From the NCBI GenBank assembly GCA_002105175.1, contig MCGE01000039.1, positions 186,001-250,000 of the forward strand: DNA of 64,000 nucleotides, in the 5' to 3' direction. The position numbers were made by a program, and so were the translations under genes. This DNA comes from Absidia repens. Lineage: Eukaryota; Mucoromycota; Mucoromycetes; Mucorales; Cunninghamellaceae. Shown in pieces: positions 35,114-46,956 of this stretch. Position 1 is the stretch's first letter. Each line of letters starts with the position of its first letter. The notes beneath the pieces were generated by a model. The model did not search any database, was not told the DNA's origin, and saw only the letters and a list, made by a program, of their open reading frames with translations.

Positions 35114-35455
35114 CGTATTTTATTTGGATAAAGATACAAGCGATGGACACATTCAAACTAAATCAAGCTTATCAAGTCATCTCTAATCGTGGTCCCTAAT
35201 CCTGAATCCAACATGACAGGGTTTCACCAAGCATGTTGTCATCCCTGAGCTGAACCCCCTTCTAAACTAGTCCTGATACAAATCTAAGTTCATCATAGTC
35301 TCACTGAGGTTGAATGGTGAAGAAAGAAGAAAAAGAAAGAGAGACAGAGCGAAAAAAAAAAAAAACTCCCCACGTGGGCGGGATTCTAATTATTATTTTT
35401 TTGCGTTGTGGGGTCAGAAAAATACCACTGGGTCAACCAGGTTGTAAGAAAATAG
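35114..35455 (-). repeat. tRNA-derived SINE-like repeat, subfamily A, copy 6
   Basis: Has the clearest RNA polymerase III A box of the family: minus-strand GTTGACCCAGTGGTA at 35423-35438, against the tRNA consensus TRGCNNAGTGG. A B-box-like TTAGAATCCCGCCCACGTG follows (about 35370-35388), then the subfamily-A body and the AATAAA tail at about 35117-35124. Confidence 0.7.
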
Positions 35456-36491
35456 AAACGAGAATTAATAAAGATGGTTGATATCTGACGTGAAGAATAC
35501 AACAGAATTACTGGAATCGATGAAGTAAGACTGTACTACATTGATTGAAATCGCTTTTTCTTATAAATAACGGGATGATCAGCACAAAATAAAACCATAT
35601 CGAAATCTCGTTTATTTTTTTTTCAAGGTTGTTTTTTTTTTTTTTTTTTTTTTTTGTAAGTGCCCTTTATTTCTCCATCTTTTCAACATGGGTGGTGGTA
35701 CTCGGCTAAATATTAGTTCCTGCTGGCTGGGTGTAGCTTATAGGGGCGGGGAGGGACTTGTTCCAATATGGTGTCCTTCCTACAATGCCGGCCCTCCGCG
35801 ATATGGGACGTTGACGAGAGACCGATATTGATAGACACGACATCAAGAGATGATCATCAAGGCACAGTTTGCCCAGCTTCCGCCAATCCATTTTTGGATA
35901 TGGGCAGGTTTGAGAAAGCAATTACCGATAAAATCGTAAGTGTCCACGGGAAATAGGAAAAGGAGGATAACGGTTCATTTAAATAGTGCCAACTTCATTT
36001 TTCTATTGAAGTATAACCTGAAGTAAGGCATCAAGCCAGCGTTCAAGATATAAAATATAAATGAAGGCGTTTGTAAAAAAAGAGCTGCGTAAATAACAGA
36101 AATAAGAAAAAATTAAATTAAATCCTGAGCATGACCAATGTCCTTGTCGCATGAATAGGCGTTTCATCGCTCTGAGAAGAATAGTCTGCCCCTTCTGATT
36201 GGTGTGTACTAAAAGAAAGAAATCTTTGGGCTGCTATGTTATCATTTGCATCCAGCATTGCAGCATGTTCGCAAATGACATCTTCATTTTGACGGCTTTG
36301 TTGTACGTGTCATCTCCCACAACCAATTTGTTGATTGATAGAAAAATAATAAGAAAAAGGTGTGTCTATTCAGAGGATGAAGAGCGACGACTCAACCCAT
36401 TATACCAATGCTTCTTAATAAAACCAAATATATCATAGTATAAAAAAGTAAAGATTTATTAAAAATACAGGTCCTCTATCATATGGGAAAC
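35456..36491. other. Spacer with a possible coding relic
   Basis: A T run of 24 (35632-35655) is followed by a GC-richer, coding-like stretch at 35689-35935. Its two halves (GGEGLVPIWCPSYNAGPPRY and, in another frame, DERPILIDTTSRDDHQGTV) need a frameshift to join and end at a GTAAGT donor. It is probably a gene relic; no family is named. The remainder is empty. Confidence 0.3.
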
Positions 36492-38682
36492 TTAATAGAT
36501 ATCAAAACCAGTACAACCATTTTCATTTTTATGATCGGACCAACCGCTGCTATAACTGAATCCAACAGAACGTCGTCCATCTAGTATCCATATGTTTTTT
36601 GCAATACTTCCTATCAAAAAGATAACACCAGAACCATTATCAACCACACGCGTATAACCTGTAGTAATGCATACAACGTCTAGGCTGTCAATGGGGTCAT
36701 CGATTCCAAAGCGTCGTTCGAATAGCCTTCTTTTTATCTCGAAATCTCCATTAAAGGCAAACCACAATTCTGGATCATCCATCGTCGAATAGCCATTTGT
36801 TTCCAAATGAAGGTAGAACATGGGTTCATCCATCTTCTTATTGTTGGTTGTTTGGTGAAGCGTAACGATGGACTTGTCACTCACGTCAAAACGATCGTCA
36901 GTAAGCAGACAGTCCCCAGGAAATGTTAACGATAGGGTCGACGTTGCGAACGTTGGTAAAGTCGTTCCTATATTTGATGATCCAGTATCACCCGCCCAAA
37001 AAAGAAGATTCAGTTTGTCCTTGGTATTCATCCATTCAAATAGTTTTAATTTGACTGACACTAGGGTGCTGATGTTCCATTGATGCACCTCATTTTTGCT
37101 GACGAGCTTGTCTTTATACTCCGACACCGGCAGGATACTGTAAAATCGGTCCTCTGTGAAAATACATATTCAATATATAAACTTTACTGCCAATTTCAAA
37201 TACATTTTCAAAAAAAAAAAAAAAGGAGGCATACCATTTTTGCTGGCCTTGGATTTTAGGATCATGTCGAGAAAGGTTTGTTGGTTGAGTTGACGAGTCA
37301 TAGTGTAATGGAGTTTCAGATACACAGGATTTGACGAGAACGTTCTAGTTTTTGCTGTGTCAGTTGTGGTTGCAAATAACGAATCGTTATTAGTAGAATG
37401 GGAAAGGTCGTCAAAGTCGAATTTGAAAAAGGAGAACCCTTTCTGTATGGTTAACCTGTAATCTGGCACCATGTGAATAAACCAATACTTGAGGTTATTT
37501 TTCTTTTTCGCAATACTGAATTCGCTGATCACCCAGACACGGGACGACCAATCCCTAATGAGATCCACAAAAAATTCCATCGATTGTCGGATACTGTCGC
37601 TTCTTTCACATATTAATTGCTTCCACGCGCTATTGTTTCTTCCCGACCACATATTAGTTCGGAAGAAATTCCGTATCTCTTGATCGTCATCGAAAAAGAC
37701 CAAGGGGCAATCCACTTTATCACAATGATTCAAACCTTTAAAAGAGTTTTCATCGGCATTACCATTACCATGATCATTATCATCATCATCATCATTATCG
37801 GTACATCTAGCGTGACTAAAGGTTGGTAAAGATGCTGAGCGGAGATGATTTGCTTCGTAAAGATGATCAAGTGCTTCTACGGGATTGTAGTCTACGTAAT
37901 GTTCCTTGTATTTCATAAAGCTATCCATAAAATGATCGGTATATGTTTTCAGCCATTGTCTTAATGCAGGATCGTTGGGTACTCTGGCATCGTCAAGGAA
38001 TTTTTCTTCGATGATCGCCAGTTGGTCGGAGTTGCCATGAATAAGGTAATAAATATCATTGCAATAACGCGATGTGCCATTCATGATATCATCGACCTTT
38101 ACCAAGGTATTTCGCAAATGGGCCGCGTGAAGATCAGGTACAGCCACAATATAGCTGGCTCGTTCGTAAATGTTGGTCATTTGATAAATCGTCGCTTTTC
38201 GTCGTTCATAGTTGACTTGATCCACGCAAATCGCATCCACCCACACATACTTGATTGATTTCAAATCCGTTTCATGAGTCATCATGTTGCAAAGCTTGTA
38301 GAAATCTTTCAAATCAAACGATGTGATAGATGCCGTGTAATCAAGTTGTGTATCGATGGTCGTCTCGTGTAATTCGCCCCACCGGTATGACAATGCCACA
38401 TATTCCAATGGTTCGCCGTCTTCTTCTGATGATGATGCTTCCAGTGGCGCTTCGACACAATGGATTTGGTGATTCTTGGCCGCCTCTTCGATGTCGACAA
38501 GAACAATTTGAAATGGCTTTTCCTTTTGCGGTTGCTGAGTGTTGTCTGTTGATTTATTTATTTTTTAAGGAGAAAAGGTGGGCTATGTCAATAATTAACG
38601 TTTTTTTTTTCTTTTTTTTTCTTTAAAAAATTAATACTGATATACCTTCAATGAGCAGTTCTACTTCATTGTCCTTGGTCAT
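36492..38682 (-). CDS. HET-domain-like protein HET-F (669 aa, intact)
   Basis: Exons 38646-38682, 37235-38545 and 36492-37153, both introns phase 1. It starts MTKDNEVELLIE, then a short linker, FQIVLVDIEEAAKNHQ, an acidic EASSSEEDGE insert absent from paralogues, YVALSYRWGE, YVWVDAICVDQ, RRKATIYQMTNIYERASYI, and DWSSRVWVISEF. An Asp/Asn-rich stretch lies near 37760-37800. The C-terminal domain is shorter than in HET-E and ends FDIY. It lies opposite to HET-C/D/E, so the array contains an inverted member and HET-E and HET-F are tail to tail. Family assignment is firm; function inferred. Confidence 0.85.
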
Positions 38683-39642
38683 GATAATTCTGAACGGAAA
38701 AAAAAACGTAGAAAAAATGCAAGAGTTATAATGGAAAAAGGAATAGAAAAAAGGGGGATTACATATATATTGACGTTGAAGATCTGGGACCTCAACGTTG
38801 AACAGTTCAAAGAGCATGTAACACAAACTCAATCTCGAACAGCTTTGTTTTAAATGAAAACATGAATCCATTAGGTTTTTACCTTTCATCAATAGCTACT
38901 ACATTATGAAACAGTAATAGTTCAGTAATGTACGAATGTCGTTTTATATAATAGGAAAATGCCCTTACTGTAATTCAAGTACTCTGTCATGTTTCTCGAT
39001 TCAGCTATTTTTTTATTTTATTTTTTTATTTTTTTTTCGGAGGGGGGGGGTGTATTTCTTTCCTCATTCATCCATGCGATGACTGGAGATCTTGAGTACG
39101 CTCTATACCCATTGCGATACTAAAACATTGACATTGATTAAAGATAAACTTTTGTATCAGGGCTGCTCATGAAACGTTTTGTATAGTAATTGCATTTGAA
39201 TAACTCAGAGAATAGACTTTTTTTTCATGTTGATTACGCACCACCAAGAGTTTATAAAATGTAATGGATTATTTATTGGGCGTTGCAAAAGCGATTTAGA
39301 TGATAGTATAGTTCATTGAATCGTGCATGTCTGCAGTACATTTGATTTTGGGTTTTTTTTTTCTTTATTATTTTTGTGTGTCAAATCAAATGAAGTGATA
39401 TGTTTCAGATTCCGACGCCACACGATTTGCTGTTTTTGCCGGTTTTTCCATTTCTTTTACAGAATTGCTCCAGCGGCAGTAGAATAGTCTCCAATTTTCT
39501 TTTTTTATGTATAGAAAGAGGGTTGTGACTAAAATATCTTCCAATAGATTTTTTTGAGCATTTTTTTATTTATTTATTTTGGATGAATATAAACAAATAT
39601 ATTTATTATAACTTTTTTTAAAAAAAACTACCATACTAGGAA
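38683..39642. other. Spacer upstream of HET-F
   Basis: No gene is supported. T-rich, with a GGGGGGGG run near 39042-39050 and T runs. Confidence 0.4.
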
Positions 39643-40020
39643 CTAAATAGGGGCAAGACATAAGCTTTTTTTTAAGGGTTTTTCTTGCTTTTCTGTTCTG
39701 TTTCTCTTTGCTGTACGTCTGATCTTCAACGGTTTTTTATCCTTCGCTGATGGTGAATGAGGTGGTGCTACTGATAATGATGAAGGAGGTAATGCTACGG
39801 TTGATGATGTCGGAAGTGATGTTGGCGCTAATGGTACCAATATGGCAGACATTAAAGTGTCAGAGCTGATGTTGGCACAGGTAATGGTGATGATTAAAAT
39901 GAGAGTGGGGTAGGGTTTGTGTCGAGGGGAGTGGGAAGTAACTGTTGGCTGCCATAACTAAGTTAAAGTAAGGAAGAAAAAAGCAGAAAAAAGAAGAAAG
40001 AAAAAAAAACAAAAAAAAAA
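39643..40020 (-). pseudogene. Possible decayed small gene (two overlapping frames)
   Basis: On the minus strand an ATG frame at 39852 (MSAILVPLAPTSLPTSSTVA) ends with a basic tail (KIRRTAKRNRTEKQEKPLKK) at 39643. Just upstream, 39860-39955 reads MAANSYFPLPSTQTLPHSHF in a different frame with no evident intron. A Ser/Pro-rich small protein interrupted by a shift is possible; low support. Confidence 0.2.
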
Positions 40021-40049
40021 ATACTCCCAAGACTAATAGGGCTCTTGAA

Positions 40050-40930
40050 AAGATTAGTTTTGTGAGCTTTGATTTTGAGCAAGGCCGTTTTGATAACATT
40101 AATCAAAACCAAACGTTATCAAAACAGATCCAAAATCATGAGCGACAGCTCGTCCTTGCGAAAAAAAAAAATCACAAGCGACCGCTTGACTTATTTAAAT
40201 TGGAAGCTGATTTTAGAGAAAGAATAGCAGTCCACCAACGCAGGCATTTTAATATTAAAGGTTTTCCAGAGATATTACATCTGAACCAAATACCCAGCTT
40301 ATGATTGATGTATGCAATTGAGATTCCGCTCAGGAACCAATTTTTTAAATCTATTTTTATCATAACATTCACAAACGCCACATTGATATCAAATCAGTGC
40401 TCAAGCCATGGATGATATGGGATTTGCTGATGGATATTGACTGTGGAATTGGGATTTGGCTGCTACTTTGAATACGTTGTACTGTACATCTTGCGTGGCC
40501 TACGAAATGATGGTGTGGTCCCTAAAAAGTTTACACGCCGTGGTGCTATTACCAAGGCGATGCACTCATGATGACAACGTGCCCTCATCTCCGTCAAGAA
40601 GACGACGACAAATAATATTTCCAGGATGGTTATCCTTGTCCTACTTTAAATGCGATTTGTACGTCTTTCAAATATGAATCATTTTATAAGGTAAATGCTG
40701 GAAAATTGCGCAAATCTTTTAAATAAAAAACAGTAGTAGCATCAGGCCTCGCCTTCCTAGCTTTATCACTTATTACTATGACACATTCGACCGTCGCAGT
40801 AAAACGTTTTTGTCGCAATTGGAAAGGAAGGCGGGCAAAATTGGAAATAATTCGCACTTAGCAATGGTTTCCTTGGTTTTGATCGCTACCACAGGCGCTT
40901 CCGTACTCTATCAATAATATATGCTATAAT
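40050..40930 (+). pseudogene. Cluster of coding relics, unrecognised
   Basis: Three coding-like pieces in different frames. 40062-40304 lacks an ATG and contains ERQLVLAKKKNHKRPLDLFK and EADFRERIAVHQRRHF. 40400-40677 contains LAATLNTLYCTSCVAYEMMV and a SRRRRQ patch. 40741-40914 contains YYYDTFDRRSKTFLSQLERK, then a hydrophobic segment, HLAMVSLVLIATTGASVLYQ, before a stop. They may be exons of one decayed gene or pieces of different ones. No family is named. Confidence 0.3.
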
Positions 40931-41765
40931 TTGTTTCCAACAAAATGACAGTGTACAGCGTTCGTGTTCTCAAGGTTGACAAAGCGTTGATCTACACTAC
41001 CTAATATCAAGGATAGCTGAAGGGAATTTCAAAAAGATAAAACTCCGCAATCCCATATTATTGATGACGCGACGGCCGACTATAGTGTTTTCAGAGTAAG
41101 CCAAGGAAAGATACCCATTCTTAATTAGTATGCGGAATAGAATCATCGATGGAATAAATAAGAACTTTGAAATCTCACAACAACATTATACTTTTATACG
41201 GTTTGAATAACAAAAATAGGTGGTGTTTAGGACCGGCCTTATGACCAGAGTTAACTGGCTCAATCACAATCGTGGAAGCCATAGTATTGATTTATTCATA
41301 CATGATGGTTATTACTATTGTATCTTATTCAATAAAAAAAAACGTCTAATCTTTTTGATTGATATTATTGTAATATATATATATGTGGATGTGTCGTGTG
41401 CGTAGTGTGTAATATAAAAAAAACTAAACCTTCGTCTCAATTGAAAATTGAAAAACTAATCCCAAAGCGGGGATACTCTCAAATAAATTCGCTATTTCTA
41501 TTTTTCGACTTCTGTAGGGTTATTGGGGGAAGAAAGCTCATGCTAGTGGCCAAGTGCAAACAAAGTCAAAACAAACAACACACAATCGGAAAGTGACACA
41601 CAACCAAAGACAATTGCAACCATGCAATAATTTAAAATCCCCGCTCACTCTGGAAAAAAAAAAAAAAAAAAACTTCCCACCGTTTTTCGACACACCAAGT
41701 AAACAACATAAACTACCCTCCTCTTTAAAAAAAATTACAAAAAACAAAACGCATACCAAGTATAT
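40931..41765. other. Spacer and 5' region of the FCP1-like gene
   Basis: Further faint coding fragments (for example near 40945-41110) but no supportable gene. It ends in the presumed promoter and leader of the FCP1-like gene. Confidence 0.35.
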
Positions 41766-43734
41766 ATGGTGAGCGTTAAAATATGTATTTGCTCTTTTGA
41801 GCTTTTACTAGCTGTAGATACACCACTCATTTTTTTTTTTTTTTTTTTTTTTGTGTAGTCTACCCAGGAAAACGCTAACGACACTCATAAGTTTCGGAAA
41901 CTATCACTGTGTCTTCATCTCCCTTCATTATTCCCAATGACCCCCTCAAGTGCCAGTTATAATGGCAACAGTATAGCTTCATTGACTCGGTCAAGGTGAA
42001 TTAGTTTTTTATTTTTATTTGGACACACTACTTATGTCTTTGTTTTTTCCAGAACTACGCTGAATCGATTTTTCGACGCCTTAGTTTCAAAATACCAACT
42101 TTATGTCAACACCTCGAGCGAAGACGACAAAGTCACTGTAAAATCTATTTTAACCTTAATAGATCCCGATGAAAAATATTTTGAACCATGTAAAAAAAAA
42201 AATTCATTATCCGATGGGGTGACACGTAGTTGACACCTCTTTTTTCTTTTATGTATTTATATATTTAGATGGATCTCAACTCACCACACCTTCAACAAAA
42301 ACCATCCATTTAGGACAAGAACTTGATGACGATCATTTGAGCATGGATAATTTTTTATATATTCGGTCATGTAAGTTACCACACATTACTTTTTCTTTTA
42401 ATACCATTATGTGTAACCTATTTTCTATAACAGTGGCCGACACAAATGATGCCCCTTCGAAGATCGGTAAAAGCAAAACAAAATTTTCATTGTTCAGTGA
42501 AATAGAAATCTCATTCATTAATTAATTCCATAGACACCAATCATACCCACACTACTACACATCAACAAGATCTGGACGATTTGGCTACGGTAAGTAAACC
42601 AGAAAAAAATAATACTAGGGAAACTCATCTATATGTATTTTTGACATCATCAGGCATTATCATTAATACATCAGCAATATCGCGAATCAAAGGAAGAAGA
42701 TATCGACATTGGGCTCATCACCAAAGAATGGAAACAAAAGGTACTGGATGGTGTGACATGCACATTTTCAGGACTGATCCCTAGCGACCAGGACCCACTC
42801 ATGTGCCGTTTTTGGAAACTCGCATCGACCTATGGCGCGCACTGCTCTTTAGAACTGACAGGCAAAGTGACACATTTGATCGCCTCTCGCACAGGAACCG
42901 CCAAAGTCAACAAGGCCAAACATTATCAGCAACGAATTCACAGCGTGGCAGTAGCATGGCTTTTAGATTCAGTATCACGAGGCCATCGTCAAGAGGAAGA
43001 ACTGTATCCACTTATCTCCTCATTACCAGCATCAACTGTCGTCACACCAGTCACCACACCACTCGGAAATGAGGACGAGTTGTTATTACTTTTGGAACAA
43101 CAGGAAGCTGCCAGAAAGAGAAAGAAGAAAAACCATATCAATGGTAACGATAATCATGATGGTGATGATGATGATGATGATGATGATCGGTTCGAACCAC
43201 TGGAGGAGGGGGATCAGTCAACATACAACGAACAAGCATTAGATGAAGAAGAGGAAGTCCATGATATTGATCATATTGATTGGGATGAGGCTGATAAGGA
43301 AGTCAATGACTATATGAATGAAAGCGGTACTGATGATAATTATTCATCAGGTCCTGATAGGTGAAAAAAAAAAAAAGATGCAAGATGACCCACCCACTGC
43401 CTGATCACTAACTCTGTTCCCATCTTTTTTTTTTTTTTTTTTTTTTTTGTGACATAGTCCTGTACCGGATGGGAAAGGACAAACGCCAACAGGATCAAGG
43501 AAAAGGAAAAGAAATACTACACCTACAGCCAATGGAGGACAGGTCGTCTCATCGCCACTTGCTATACGACGTGCAAAAACGGCCGAAAGAGGTCCTTCAA
43601 GGCTCTCTACCATGGTGAATATGAATGATCCTACTAGTTCCAATAATGGCAATGGCGATGATAACGATTCATCGTCGTCTTCATCATCATCATTAAGTAG
43701 TTTTGCTGGAGAACTGGACGATGAAATTGAATAA
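41766..43734 (+). CDS. FCP1-like protein lacking the phosphatase active site (483 aa)
   Basis: Eight exons: 41766-41768 (ATG alone), 41859-41995, 42053-42189, 42269-42370, 42434-42466, 42534-42589, 42654-43360 and 43458-43734; they sum to 484 codons. Residues 186-285 form a BRCT domain of FCP1 type (VTCTFSGLIPS, THLIASRTGTAKVNKAKH, VAWLLDSVSRG). Before it is the FCP1 helix ALSLIHQQYRESKEEDI; after it an acidic tail ending SSFAGELDDEIE, as in FCP1. Residues 47-93 (LNRFFDALVSKYQLYVNT ... LIDPDEKYFEP) align with the FCPH region LRPGL...YELHIYT...IDP. The DLDxT nucleophile motif, the SRD segment and the later DDR motif are absent. FCP1 dephosphorylates the RNA polymerase II CTD; this one should be catalytically dead and could act as a binding paralogue. 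Alternatively it is a relic still spliced in frame. Confidence 0.7.
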
Positions 43735-44593
43735 AGCATATTTTTTTTTTCCTTTTACAATACACTTTAGGGGATATGATAGGAATTTTTTTAACAGAGG
43801 TACATAGAGTCCCTAATCAAAACAAATATGTCTCTTTACAATTTACATACCCAGCATATCATGATAATAAAATTTGAAGATATCGCTTAGTTTCTTCATT
43901 TTATTGAATATAAGATAATAAATAAACAATAATAGACTTAGGTAAGTGGGTGGGTACTATCACTAAAATGATGTCGAAGAGGGTGGAGGTGCGACATAAA
44001 AAAAAAAAAAAAGAGGTAAGAGATTAGAGCCTCCTTCATATGTCGTATTTGTCGCTTTTTCACTTGTTTTAATTCCTATAAGGATAAGTACACACACCCT
44101 CAACTATCCAATATTCAGGCACGTATGTAGCCTCAACTTTCCAGTTACGTGTCAGGCTGATTATGGGCACAAAACTCCGAGTACTCTCACAATGCCCGCC
44201 GAGTTGAGAGATTCGACTTGTTTTCAATAGACAGGGAGATACAGATATTTTTGGCGTGCGAACAAAAGCCCTCAACACATACCAAATACTAAAATGGTGA
44301 GTGCAAATACCATTTCGATTTGTTTAGCTTATGCTAGCAAAAACATTGGCGTGACAATCCATTCTTTACGGCTTTATTACTTTTAATGGGTGCACTGATA
44401 TAAAAAGACAAAATATGATATGGGACTAATATGAGTATCAGGCACACGAAGCGCCAAAGTTATATCCATTATTGAAGATGTTTTTGACGCACAAAGTGTC
44501 AAGTCTGATCTAACGGGGCGATGGTGCACAGGGATCTCTTGAACAAGACATGAGAATGACTGATGTGGCATTTTTCATTGAATCGCGGAAAAT
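43735..44593. other. 3' region of the FCP1-like gene and repeat module
   Basis: AT-rich. About 44500-44593 matches the repeat module that adjoins SINE copies (TGATCTAACGGGG near 44507-44519; TTTTTCATTGAATCGCGG near 44571-44588). A stretch at 44080-44295 is coding-like in places but no gene can be supported. Confidence 0.35.
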
Positions 44594-44905
44594 AAGCATA
44601 TTTTATTCGGAGATAGATATAAACTATATTCAAAAGAAACAAACACTAAACTACTGTATAGTAAGCTAATGAAGTCAACTAATGATGGTCTTCAGATCCT
44701 AGATCCAAAATGAAAGGGTTTCCTCATGAATGTTGTCATCCCTGAGCTGAAAACCCTTCTAAACTAATCCTGACACTAATCTAAGTTCACCATAATCTCA
44801 AAAAAGTTTAATGATGAAGAAAAAAGAAGGTGAAAAGGAAAACGAAAGATTTTTTTTTTAATTTGCCCGTCGGCGTTCTAATATGACCGATGGTAACCTG
44901 CAAAA
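44594..44905 (-). repeat. tRNA-derived SINE-like repeat, subfamily A, copy 7
   Basis: Body markers TGTTGTCATCCCTGAGCTG (about 44731-44749) and CTTCTAAACTAATCCTGACA match subfamily A. The AATAAA tail is at about 44598-44605. The head near 44860-44900 is degenerate (minus strand TTAGAACGCCGACGGG). Confidence 0.6.
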
Positions 44906-46956
44906 CACAACCCATCTTCAGCTCATTCACAACCCATCTTCAGCCCATCTGCTGTATACGAGCACATGCACCCACCTAGCACCTGCCTACCCGTATATTA
45001 TCCATCTATCTATATACCTATTTTTTCATATATATATAGATATATATTGTCATCTATACGCCTATTCATGCATATGTGATCCGTAATTCAGGTCCCGATT
45101 CACTCTTTACACGAATTCCCTACCATATTCATCCTTCCTTACTTTGACATACCCACATACTAATTCACTAGTATAAATAAAACAATACATTTAAATAGAA
45201 ATAGATTATATTATAGGAACGTAAATTGGTATGATGATAACTCCATTAATTCATAAGACCCTTCCTATAAAAAGCTATGCCTTTCCTCTCTTTTTTTCTT
45301 ATTCTTTTCGATGAGAACAATGAGATATCGCCATTCTTTTGAAGGGTAAGGCTTCATAGCCAAGATCAAAACCAAAATTGTTTCGGTGGGTTCTTAGAAA
45401 AACAGATATCAACATCTTTCATTTATGTGATCCTTATCGTAAGCTCGTTATAGACTTGGCAGTAAAATATACACACTGCTTGTTCCCTCAAAATGATAGC
45501 ATTATACAAAAAAGAAGAAATGGAAAGGAAATCATTGTCCTCTTTTTTCACACTTATGGACATCACTGCCCTTTTTTCACAATCCGTGGACACTATTTGA
45601 ACGCTGTTCATTTTTTACACACACTTCGCGGACTTTTATTGATGTCCGTTCTTCAACCTTGAACAAATTGCCTTTGTTGGAAACGTTGTTGTCTTTGGCT
45701 ATGGTTCAGACAAGTTTATATGATACAAAAAATAAAAAACAGCTTTTTTATGTAAATATTTAATTTGCTTTTTTCTGAGCGCTTTTTTGAGCAAGTACGA
45801 CTGGTTCTTTTGCAATATTTTGAACCGTTAACGCATTGACGGTCATCCCACTTCTTTTTGCAATACGTTTACCTGTTTTTTGTTTTGTTTTATTTTTTCA
45901 GGGAATGCATTGGCCCCTGATACAGTTGACGAAATACGGTCGACAACGCATCTACCGTTTGTATTTCGCTAGAATTTAGTTGAGAATTAACTGTACCATA
46001 GAGTACATACATACTTTAAAGATATAATACTGTTCCGACCATTGCTACTATATATAACTCACCAAAATCCAAAATGGCAGAGGCAACTAATACAAAACAC
46101 TCTGTATTTTACAGAATAATAATATATAATGGCAAAAACAAAGTTTTGCCAAGGATACGGTTGACAAGAACAGGCTTGAAGCTGCGTTGGCTTTCCAAAT
46201 CAATGAGGTTTATACTGCTTTTGATACGCCTATGTCCTGATGGCATGTATGTTATGTAAGAAATTAGCCAGCTCACGCTCTCACATTTCTTGGAAGAATT
46301 GGCTACCTTGTTGTTTGAAGAGCATGAGTCTCTTGTTGTTGGTATCGGAAATCTTTTGCAGTTTGTGCCGACCTTTGGCTGATGAAGGCTATTGGAAACC
46401 GAAGCGATGCCCTACTCATCGTGCTCTTTACTCCATGATTGACGCTACCAGGGACCGTCATCACCTTTAAGCTCGCCAGTTTGAATGATTGTTGGTACTA
46501 CATACCACTTTCTGCATTTCATTTATTTTCCTGAATTCCCCATTCACATGCTACATACCTCCTTAGATACATCTTTCCTTCTACATATAGCACTCCATCA
46601 TCATGAATCTTTTATACCATACTTTTATATATTACAATTCAAAAAAACCATTATCAATAAAAGTTATGCTCTCGCATTTTACTTAGTAACTTCGTCTTTT
46701 TACTTCATTTTTGCAGTCTGTCTGTTTCAATCATCCATATTGTGGATATTTGAACATGATACATGGAGGGACGGAATATTGAAATGATAAACTAGTTTTT
46801 GTTTATTTATTTAAAAGGATATGAATAAAAATAAAAAACATGAAGTGATTTTTTCTTGGGGAAATGATAATAATGACATAAGATATGAAGTGAATGAGAA
46901 AATGAAAGTGATATAAAAAATGCATACATATAAGGGCAGTGCTCCTTTGTCCTTAT
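44906..46956. other. Two-kilobase spacer with faint coding relics
   Basis: AT-rich. About 46073-46470 has protein-like pieces in changing frames (KDTVDKNRLEAALAFQINEV in one, DEGYWKPKRCPTHRALYSMI in another), best read as a decayed gene. Elsewhere nothing is seen. Confidence 0.3.
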
